NCBI GenBank assembly: GCA_947454285.1
Contig: CANGJO010000017.1
Coordinates: 1-13,588, forward strand
DNA length: 13,588 bases
Origin: Microbacteriaceae bacterium
Lineage (GTDB): Bacteria > Actinomycetota > Actinomycetes > Actinomycetales > Microbacteriaceae
Direction: 5' to 3'
Shown: piece by piece, positions 8,163-13,588 of the stretch
Numbering within the stretch: position 1 is the first letter of the stretch
How the letters are laid out: each line of letters begins with the position of its first letter
Made by a program: the position numbers and the translations under genes
Notes under the pieces: model-generated
Seen by the model: the letters and a program-made list of their open reading frames with translations, nothing else
Told to the model about the DNA's origin: nothing
The model's database searches: none

Positions 8163-8196
8163 CGAGGGTCCTAGCTGCGGAAGGGCACTTTTCCCA

Positions 8197-8202
8197 ATTC
8201 TA
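8197..8202 (-). promoter_or_regulatory. putative -10 element of the guaB promoter
   Basis: On the minus strand these bases read TAGAAT, a good actinobacterial -10 (TANNNT). It would start transcription near 8190 and give a leader of about 28 bases before the guaB ATG. The region 17 bases further upstream (around 8220) is a poor match to TTGACA, so the call rests on the -10 and position only. Confidence 0.4.
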
Positions 8203-8230
8203 CCGGCTCATCAGGGGGCAAATATCGGGG

Positions 8231-8236
8231 TAATCT
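8231..8236 (+). promoter_or_regulatory. putative -10 element of the liv operon promoter
   Basis: TAATCT lies just ahead of the liv genes and would start transcription at about 8243-8245. A weak -35 (TCATCA, 8208-8213) sits 17 bases upstream. It overlaps the back of the divergent guaB promoter region, so a regulator bound between 8200 and 8245 could affect both directions. No clear operator palindrome was seen. Confidence 0.35.
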
Positions 8237-8244
8237 TGGAGGCA

Positions 8245-8295
8245 ATGTGCAACGGCGCTCGTGCCGTGCCGAATCATCCATGGAGGTTGGTTTGA
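8245..8295 (+). CDS. possible 16-codon leader ORF ahead of livH
   Basis: An ATG at 8245 opens a 16-residue frame (MCNGARAVPNHPWRLV) that ends in TGA at 8293-8295. That stop overlaps the TTG proposed as the livH start (8292-8294). A GGAGG at 8238-8242 precedes the ATG by only 2 bases; alternatively the predicted transcription start lies so close that the ATG could be read leaderless. The overlap would couple livH translation to the leader. The peptide has no run of Val, Leu or Ile codons, so a classic attenuator is not supported. It may be chance. Confidence 0.22.
   Translation: MCNGARAVPNHPWRLV
8282..8286 (+). promoter_or_regulatory. ribosome binding site deciding the livH start
   Basis: GGAGG ends 5 bases before a TTG at 8292. 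It favours that codon over the in-frame ATG at 8280, which has no ribosome site. A second GGAGG at 8238-8242 lies 4 bases before an in-frame GTG at 8247, so the longer start remains possible. Confidence 0.5.
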
Positions 8296-9581
8296 ACCGA
8301 CTACTAAAGGGACCAGCACGCGCGATTGGCGCACTGATTGCTGGCTTCCTAATCTTCGCGGGGCTCTTGACCGCATCTCCGGCGAGCGCCGCTGATGCCG
8401 ACCCAAGTACCTTCGCCTACACAATTGCTGGAACCCTGCAGCAAGATGACACCCCGATAACCGGTGTGACCATCATTGCTAGCAAGGATGCTGAGAAGTT
8501 CGAAACCAAGTCAGATGAATTCGGTGAGTGGACCATCATGGTTCCTACCGATGGCATTTGGAAGGTGGAGCTAGACACCACCACGATTCCAAAAGAATTC
8601 AACCTGGCAAATAAAGATGGTGCGGTCAACGAAGCTGACCTAAGCCAGACAGACTTTGCAGCGGTGCTTTTCAAATTTGGTACCGACGTCGTCGTGAAGC
8701 AGAGTTTCACTGATCAACTACTGGTTCGTGTTTTCGCAGGTTTCAACTTTGGATTGATGCTGGCGATCGCCGCTATCGGCATCACGCTGATCTATGGCAC
8801 CACCGGTCTAAACAACTTTGCCCACGGTGAAATGGTTACCCTGGGCGCAATGATGATGTGGTTGTTCTACAGCTTCTTCCAATGGAACATCTTGGTTGCT
8901 GGCTTGGTGGCAGTTGCCGCTGTGACCGCATTCGGTTGGGCACAGGATGCCGGAATTTGGAAGCCGCTTCGTAAGCGTCGCCTTGGCCTAAACCAGATGA
9001 TGATTGTGTCGATTGGTTTTGGAATCGTGGCCCGGTACTTGATTTTGTTGTTCTTCGCAGGTGACACCAAAGATATCTCTGGTGCCGCCACTGTTATTCA
9101 GCTAGGCCCAATCTTTACCTCAGACGTGACCTTGGTCAGCATGGTTATCAGTGTGCTTGCCCTGCTAGGTGTTGCGTACTTCCTAACCCGCACCCGAATC
9201 GGTAAGGCAACGCGTGCAGTGAGCGACAACTCATCACTTGCGGCCTCAACCGGTATTGACGTTGAGCGAATCATTCGCATTGTTTGGGTTGTTGCCGCGG
9301 CGCTCACCGGTCTTGCCGGTGTGCTTTACGGGCTGCAGTTCCAGGGCAACTGGTCGATGGGCTATGACATCTTGCTATTGCTTTTTGCTGCAGTGACTCT
9401 TGGTGGTCTTGGTGCCCCACTGGGTGCTGCGGTGGGTGCACTAATTATCGGTATGGTCGTTGAGGTTTCAACGCTGTTCATGCCATCAGAGCTCAAGTAC
9501 GTGAGCGCCTTGTTGATCTTGATTGTGATCTTGGTGGTCCGACCTCAGGGTGTACTTGGTAAGAAGCAGAGAATCGGCTAA
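8292..9581 (+). CDS. livH: branched-chain amino acid ABC transporter permease LivH with an exported N-terminal domain
   Basis: One of two membrane subunits of a HAAT-family ABC importer. From the TTG at 8292 it has 429 residues, about 140 more than a typical LivH. Residues 1-33 form a signal peptide (basic start, hydrophobic core GALIAGFLIFAGLL, AxA site before ADAD). About 40-105 look like a small beta-sandwich of the carboxypeptidase-regulatory/CNA-B kind (IAGTLQQDDTPITGVTI, SDEFGEWTIMVP, GIWKVEL). A linker leads to the permease at about 141-429, with IGITLIYGTTGLNNFAHGE near 161, the cytoplasmic coupling segment LTRTRIGKATRAVSDNSSLAASTGID, and the end VVRPQGVLG. The extension lies in the same frame with no break. 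A GTG at 8247 would add 15 residues, but its codons (CGG, TGC, TCG) look unlike the coding body. livM follows 8 bases downstream with its own AAGGA site. Confidence 0.93.
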   Translation: MNRLLKGPARAIGALIAGFLIFAGLLTASPASAADADPSTFAYTIAGTLQQDDTPITGVTIIASKDAEKFETKSDEFGEWTIMVPTDGIWKVELDTTTIPKEFNLANKDGAVNEADLSQTDFAAVLFKFGTDVVVKQSFTDQLLVRVFAGFNFGLMLAIAAIGITLIYGTTGLNNFAHGEMVTLGAMMMWLFYSFFQWNILVAGLVAVAAVTAFGWAQDAGIWKPLRKRRLGLNQMMIVSIGFGIVARYLILLFFAGDTKDISGAATVIQLGPIFTSDVTLVSMVISVLALLGVAYFLTRTRIGKATRAVSDNSSLAASTGIDVERIIRIVWVVAAALTGLAGVLYGLQFQGNWSMGYDILLLLFAAVTLGGLGAPLGAAVGALIIGMVVEVSTLFMPSELKYVSALLILIVILVVRPQGVLGKKQRIG

Positions 9582-9589
9582 GGATAATC

Positions 9590-10573
9590 ATGGATATCAT
9601 TCAAATCTTGTCTCTAGCTCTAAATGAGCTTGTAGCACCGATGACCGTTGGCTACATTCTTTGTGCGATCGGCCTTGCAGTGCACTTTGGCTTCACCGGT
9701 CTGCTCAACTTTGGCCAGGCAGCCTTTGCGGCACTAGGCGCATATGGCTACGGGTATGCCGTTCTGGTCTTTGGTTGGGATCTTTGGGGAGCCATTCTCT
9801 TTGGTCTAATTTGCGCGATGGCATTTGCTGCGCTTCTAGGTATTCCTACCTTGCGTTTGCGCGCCGACTACCTGGCAATCGTGACTATCGCGGCGTCACA
9901 GGCCTTGCGTTTTACTGTGGGTTCGTCCACTGCGGCACCAATTACCGGTGGTTCAGCTGGTCAAAGTCAGTTCGGTGAAAGTTTCTACGCACTAAACCCA
10001 TTCCCTGAAGGTGAATACAACCTTGGAACTGTGACACTCACAAATCTAGAACTTTGGATGCGAGTAGTTGCTTGGGGTCTAGTAGCTATAGCGGCGCTTT
10101 TCGTATTTGCTTTGACTCGCAGTCCTTGGGGGCGTGTGCTCAAGGGTATTCGTGAAGACGAAGATGCAGTTCGTGCGCTTGGTAAGAACGTGTTTGCCTA
10201 CAAACTGCAGGCACTGGTTATTGGTGGTTCAATCGCAGCATTTGGTGGCATGGTCTTCGTGATGTCATCACAGGCAAACGAACCAACAAACTGGGGCACC
10301 AACTTTACCTTTATCACCTGGACAATCTTGCTGCTTGGTGGTGCCGCCACCATTCTTGGTCCAATTGTTGGTGGGATGGTTTTCTTCGCCTTGCTTACTC
10401 TGATTGAAAGTTTCCTAGAAATTCTGGTGAACGCCGGACTTCTACCTTTCTTGCTCATCGAGCAGGTTGCTCAAATTCGATTCCTTCTAGTTGGTCTGAT
10501 CCTCATGCTCTTGGTGATCTTTAGGCCACAGGGATTCTTCGGAAACAAAAAGGAGATGCAGTTCAATGGCTAA
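9590..10573 (+). CDS. livM: branched-chain amino acid ABC transporter permease LivM
   Basis: The second membrane subunit of the importer, 327 residues, a normal family length. It is hydrophobic throughout. Family landmarks are GLAVHFGFTGLLNFGQAAF at 28-46, the LRLRADYLAIVTIA segment at 88-101, and the cytoplasmic coupling (EAA-like) stretch LTRSPWGRVLKGIREDEDAVRALGKN at 175-200 that contacts the ATPases. The protein ends in IFRPQGFFG plus a short polar tail. It starts at ATG 9590 with AAGGA 5 bases upstream, 8 bases after the livH stop. Its last 8 bases overlap the start of livG, so the operon is translationally linked. Unlike LivH here, it has no extra exported domain. Substrate is given only by family: Leu/Ile/Val, but HAAT importers also take urea, other amino acids and short amides. 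Confidence 0.96.
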   Translation: MDIIQILSLALNELVAPMTVGYILCAIGLAVHFGFTGLLNFGQAAFAALGAYGYGYAVLVFGWDLWGAILFGLICAMAFAALLGIPTLRLRADYLAIVTIAASQALRFTVGSSTAAPITGGSAGQSQFGESFYALNPFPEGEYNLGTVTLTNLELWMRVVAWGLVAIAALFVFALTRSPWGRVLKGIREDEDAVRALGKNVFAYKLQALVIGGSIAAFGGMVFVMSSQANEPTNWGTNFTFITWTILLLGGAATILGPIVGGMVFFALLTLIESFLEILVNAGLLPFLLIEQVAQIRFLLVGLILMLLVIFRPQGFFGNKKEMQFNG

Positions 10574-11423
10574 TGACATTTCAGTTGGTAAGGCTGAGCC
10601 TGGCTGCAAAAAAATCGACCCCATACTTGTAGCTGACAACGTGACACGTCAGTTTGGTGGTCTAACTGCTGTTGACGTCAAGCACGTTGAAATTCCACGC
10701 GGCAAGATCACGGCGCTTATTGGCCCTAACGGTGCCGGTAAGACAACTTTCTTCAACCTGCTTACCGGTTTCGATAAACCCAACACCGGCACCTGGACTT
10801 ACGAGGGTAAGGACCTTGCTGGCATGCCTTCATACAAGGTTGCTCGTCTTGGAATGATTCGAACCTTCCAGTTGACCAAGGCGCTTAGCTTGTTGACCGT
10901 TATCGACAACATGCGCCTAGGAGCACAGGGTCAAGCCGGAGAGGGCTTCTTCAAGGCTTTCATTCGCCCGCTTTGGTCTGCGAACGAAAAGCGCATCACT
11001 GCCAAGGCAGATGAACTGCTTACTCGTTTCAAACTTGATGCCAAGCGTGAAGATTACGCCGCTGCACTATCGGGTGGTCAGCGCAAGTTGCTAGAAATGG
11101 CTCGTGCGTTGATGAGCGATCCAAAGCTTGTGATGCTTGATGAGCCAATGGCCGGTGTTAACCCTGCCTTGACCCAGAGCCTGCTTGAGCACATTAAGGA
11201 TCTGAAGAACAACGGAACTACAGTCCTTTTTGTTGAGCACGACATGCACATGGTGCGCAACATATCCGACTGGGTAATCGTGATGGCTGAAGGCAAGATT
11301 GTTGCCGAGGGCCCGCCTTCGCAAGTTATGAAGGATCAGGCAGTGATTGATGCATACCTTGGTGCTCACGCAGACACCGATTTGGGTACCGTGGCAATCA
11401 ACAAAATCAAGGTAGGTAAGTAA
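10566..11423 (+). CDS. livG: branched-chain amino acid ABC transporter ATP-binding protein LivG
   Basis: One of the two cytoplasmic ATPases driving the importer, 285 residues. It has Walker A GPNGAGKTT at 53-61, the Q-loop Gln102 in RTFQL, the ABC signature LSGGQ at 168-172, Walker B LVMLDE at 188-193, and the switch His225 in VEHD. The longer segment between Q-loop and signature (about 120-165, with FFKAFIRPLW) and the C-terminal EGPPSQVMKDQAVIDAYLG are typical of LivG as opposed to LivF. The ATG at 10566 lies inside the end of livM (8-base overlap), with AGGAG 10 bases upstream. The first 20 residues before the core are polar and variable. The stop overlaps the livF start by one base, which suggests matched production of the two ATPases. 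Confidence 0.97.
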   Translation: MANDISVGKAEPGCKKIDPILVADNVTRQFGGLTAVDVKHVEIPRGKITALIGPNGAGKTTFFNLLTGFDKPNTGTWTYEGKDLAGMPSYKVARLGMIRTFQLTKALSLLTVIDNMRLGAQGQAGEGFFKAFIRPLWSANEKRITAKADELLTRFKLDAKREDYAAALSGGQRKLLEMARALMSDPKLVMLDEPMAGVNPALTQSLLEHIKDLKNNGTTVLFVEHDMHMVRNISDWVIVMAEGKIVAEGPPSQVMKDQAVIDAYLGAHADTDLGTVAINKIKVGK

Positions 11424-12157
11424 TGGCTAGCAAGACTCCAGTAGTTGAAGCAAAGGACCTGCACGCAGGTTACCTGCCTGGCATCAACATTCTTAACGGA
11501 TGTTCTTTGACTGCAAACCAGGGTGAACTAATTGGCATCATCGGCCCTAACGGTGCCGGTAAGTCAACCTTGCTAAAGGCAATCTTTGGTCAGGTAAACG
11601 TTCGCAGCGGAAACATCCTGTTGAACGGTGAAGACATCACCGGCCTAAAGGCAAATAAGTTGGTTGAAAAGGGCGTTGCATTTGTGCCTCAGACCAACAA
11701 CGTTTTCCCAAGCCTAACTATCGAAGAAAACCTTGAGATGGGTGTTTTCCAGAACCCAAAGGATTTCAAGGAACGCTACGATTTCGTGGTTAGCCTGTTC
11801 CCTGATCTAGACAAGCGCAAGGCACAAAAGGCCGGCGGACTTTCAGGTGGTGAGCGCCAGATGGTTGCTATGGGTCGCGCCCTGATGGTGAACCCATCGG
11901 TGTTGCTTCTGGATGAGCCATCGGCTGGTCTGTCACCGGTTCGTCAGGACGAGGCGTTCCTTCGCGTTCGCGAGGTAAACCAGGCCGGCGTTACCGTGAT
12001 CATGGTTGAGCAGAACGCACGCCGTTGCCTGCAGATCTGTGACCGCGCATACGTGCTTGATCAAGGCAAGGATGCACACACCGGCACTGGACGTGAGCTA
12101 CTGACTGACCCGAAGATGATCAAGCTATACCTGGGCGATCTAGCCGATCAGAAGTAG
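11423..12157 (+). CDS. livF: branched-chain amino acid ABC transporter ATP-binding protein LivF
   Basis: The second ATPase subunit, 244 residues, normal length. Walker A GPNGAGKST is at 41-49, the Q-loop Gln90 in VPQTNNVFPSLT, the signature LSGGE at 140-144, and Walker B VLLLDE at 160-165. As usual for LivF, the switch histidine position is Gln197 in VEQNAR, so in the LivG-LivF pair the histidine is supplied by LivG. The C-terminal end KLYLGDL is also typical. It starts at ATG 11423 in a TAATG overlap with the livG stop. It is the last gene of the plus-strand operon; the terminator begins 33 bases after its stop. Confidence 0.97.
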   Translation: MASKTPVVEAKDLHAGYLPGINILNGCSLTANQGELIGIIGPNGAGKSTLLKAIFGQVNVRSGNILLNGEDITGLKANKLVEKGVAFVPQTNNVFPSLTIEENLEMGVFQNPKDFKERYDFVVSLFPDLDKRKAQKAGGLSGGERQMVAMGRALMVNPSVLLLDEPSAGLSPVRQDEAFLRVREVNQAGVTVIMVEQNARRCLQICDRAYVLDQGKDAHTGTGRELLTDPKMIKLYLGDLADQK

Positions 12158-12190
12158 TTCCGATCAAAAAATAAAAACTAAACGTAACAA

Positions 12191-12221
12191 CAAAACCCCC
12201 AAGCAATGCTTGGGGGTTTTG
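12191..12221. terminator. bidirectional intrinsic terminator between livF and the binding protein gene
   Basis: A perfect 14-base-pair inverted repeat (12191-12204 with 12208-12221) around a 3-base loop, with five G-C pairs in the middle. On the plus strand the stem's T's run on as TTTTGTTTT; on the minus strand the stem is followed by TTTTGTTGTT. It can therefore stop transcripts of both converging units, livF from the left and the binding protein gene (stop at 12236) from the right. Confidence 0.9.
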
Positions 12222-12235
12222 TTTTGAACTAGTTA

Positions 12236-13483
12236 TTACTTAACTGTGCTACCAAGTACGGTCTTAACCAACTTGAAAGTACCTGCTGCTGAGTAGCGGT
12301 AGATACCAATGTAAGCACCAGTTGGGTCACCGTTCTTGTCGAACTCGATCGCACCGGTCTTACCGTCGTAGTTGATCTTCTTGCCAGCCTTAAGGGCAGC
12401 TAGGCCGTCCTTGAAGTTAGTAACAGTAACCTTGCCAGCGCCAGCCTTTGAAATCTCAGTGATCTGAGACTTGATGCCAACACCAGAAGCATCCTTAGCA
12501 GCCTGAGCTGCAAGTGCACCAATGATTACTGCGTCGTATAGTGACTCACCGTAGGTGAAGTCAGTTAGGGTCTTGCTGGTGTACTTCTTGTATGAAGCAA
12601 CAAGCTTTGCCTTGAATGCGTCGTCAAGAGCCTTACCAGGGATCGATGCCTTGGCACCGTTTAGGTAAGTTGCGTATGACTCCTTTGAGTAGTCAACAGC
12701 GTTACCGTCTACTAGGTAAACGTTTCCACCAGAGAAACCCTTTGCCTGTAGAGCAGGGATGATCTTCTTTGACTCGTTGTATGAAACGATGACAACTGCG
12801 TCTGGGTTACCCGCTAGTGCCTTGTCAACGTAAGAAGCTACTGAAGTCTCGTTCTCTGGGAACTCGATTGAAGTAACAGTTGCCTTACCCTTTTCAAGAA
12901 CTGACTTAACCTGTGCGTTTAGTCCGATACCGTATGGGGTGCTCTGGAATAGAACTGCAACAGATGAAGCGCCATCCTGCAGGATCTGGTTCGCTAGAAC
13001 GCGACCCTGTAGTAGGTCAGAAGGAGCAGTACGGAAGTAGAAACCGTTGTCCTTCCAGTTGGTTAGGTCAGGCGCAGTGTTTGAACCTGAGATCTGAACA
13101 ACCTTTGCACCAGTGATCTTGTTGATGATCAAACGAGTACGACCTGAAGAGGCAGCACCGATAATTAGGTCAACCTTGTTAGCCAAGTGCTTGGTTGCTG
13201 AAGCCTGTGATACAGCTGGGCTGTCACCATCTGCTTCGTCAAGAATGTCTAGTGTTACCTTCTTGCCAAGAACTCCACCAGCAGCGTTGATCTCGTCAAC
13301 AGCTAGGTGTAGACCTGCAATTTCAGGTGGTACTAGGAATGAAAGACCACCAGTTAGAGGCACGATTGCACCAATCTTTAGCTGGCTGTCTGCTGCTGAT
13401 GCTGGTACAGATGCACCGAACACCAATGCTGCAGCTGCTACTGATGCAACAGCACCAGCAACTTTGCGCTTTGAAACGTTCAT
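12236..13483 (-). CDS. livJ: branched-chain amino acid ABC transporter substrate-binding protein (LivJ/LivK type)
   Basis: The extracytoplasmic receptor (Peripla_BP_6 fold) that delivers substrate to LivHM, 415 residues. Residues 1-30 are a signal peptide (KRK start, AVASVAAAALVF core, AxA before ADSQ). The mature part opens with IGAIVPLTGGLSF, then AVDEINAAGGVLGKKV (61-76). GAASSGRT (109-116) and ISGSNTAPDLT (131-141) are the places where family members hold the ligand backbone. There is no cysteine anywhere in the protein; Ser25 in VFGAS occupies a lipobox-like place, so lipid anchoring is not predicted. The ATG at 13483 has AGGAG 6 bases upstream. It is transcribed towards livF from its own promoter, ends in tandem TAA codons and shares the bidirectional terminator. 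The separate unit would allow excess receptor. The ligand is assigned by family and neighbours only. Confidence 0.94.
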   Translation of the reverse strand: MNVSKRKVAGAVASVAAAALVFGASVPASAADSQLKIGAIVPLTGGLSFLVPPEIAGLHLAVDEINAAGGVLGKKVTLDILDEADGDSPAVSQASATKHLANKVDLIIGAASSGRTRLIINKITGAKVVQISGSNTAPDLTNWKDNGFYFRTAPSDLLQGRVLANQILQDGASSVAVLFQSTPYGIGLNAQVKSVLEKGKATVTSIEFPENETSVASYVDKALAGNPDAVVIVSYNESKKIIPALQAKGFSGGNVYLVDGNAVDYSKESYATYLNGAKASIPGKALDDAFKAKLVASYKKYTSKTLTDFTYGESLYDAVIIGALAAQAAKDASGVGIKSQITEISKAGAGKVTVTNFKDGLAALKAGKKINYDGKTGAIEFDKNGDPTGAYIGIYRYSAAGTFKLVKTVLGSTVK

Positions 13484-13538
13484 TAAGAACTCCTATTTAT
13501 TACTCCATGGAACGAACCGCGTCTATGCGGCACGTGAG

Positions 13539-13566
13539 ATTTAGCCTAATCAGTTATCGGGGACAA
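13539..13566 (-). promoter_or_regulatory. putative promoter of the binding protein gene
   Basis: On the minus strand a TTGTCC (13566-13561) lies 17 bases from TAAATC (13543-13538). An overlapping alternative -10, TAGGCT, sits at 13548-13543. Either would give a leader of about 50 bases before the ATG at 13483. Both matches are imperfect. The remaining bases to 13588 are AT-rich with no gene visible. Confidence 0.33.
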
Positions 13567-13588
13567 CAAAAATTAAGTCGTAACAAAA

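Noticed and set aside
8163..8200. A purine or guanine riboswitch ahead of guaB
   Set aside because: The predicted leader is only about 28 bases, and there is no room for or trace of a purine riboswitch core.
8247..8291. GTG at 8247 or ATG at 8280 as the livH start
   Set aside because: Not excluded, but the TTG at 8292 has the better-spaced GGAGG and gives a clean signal peptide, while the bases before it use codons unlike the rest of the gene.
10718..11566. A near-identical stretch of about 20 bases in livG and livF
   Set aside because: It encodes the Walker A motif of two paralogous ATPases; it is shared ancestry and codon use, not a mobile repeat.
13113..13544. A 143-codon plus-strand frame opposite the start of the binding protein gene
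   Set aside because: It is antisense to the signal peptide and N-terminal domain of the binding protein, has no ribosome site, and shows no domain.

Overview
The window looks like core chromosome of an actinobacterium, most likely a Microbacteriaceae of the small freshwater type (Luna/Rhodoluna/Aquiluna-like). This placement is inferred from three things: the gene order guaB - guaB3 - SURF1 - DUF3817 - guaA, an actinobacterial branched-chain amino acid transporter with signal-peptide-bearing components, and a base composition near 50% GC, which is moderate for that phylum. No rRNA, tRNA, CRISPR array, insertion sequence or phage gene is visible. Coding density is very high and no gap between genes exceeds about 130 bases.

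Minus-strand block, 8162 down to 1. It reads guaB (IMP dehydrogenase), guaB3 (IMP dehydrogenase paralogue), a SURF1-family membrane protein, a DUF3817 membrane protein, guaA (GMP synthase), a cytoplasmic glycerophosphodiester phosphodiesterase, and a PcrA/UvrD helicase that runs off the left edge. From guaB to guaA the spacers are 1-17 bases or a one-base overlap, so these five genes look like one transcript. Together guaB and guaA make the IMP -> XMP -> GMP branch. A hairpin on the guaA stop codon and a longer gap separate the last two genes.

Plus-strand block, 8292 to 12157. This is a tight operon for a branched-chain amino acid type (HAAT family) ABC importer: livH, livM, livG, livF. It diverges from guaB across a compact shared promoter region of about 130 bases. 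The binding protein gene (livJ/livK type) lies at 12236-13483 on the opposite strand. It converges on livF across a strong bidirectional terminator, so it has its own promoter and can be expressed at a different level from the membrane and ATPase subunits.

I see no wholly new system here. The points worth a second look are: an extra exported beta-sandwich domain of about 100 residues fused in front of the LivH permease; a binding protein with no lipobox cysteine; replacement of the catalytic cysteine by serine in GuaB3; and a possible 16-codon leader ORF whose stop overlaps the likely TTG start of livH.
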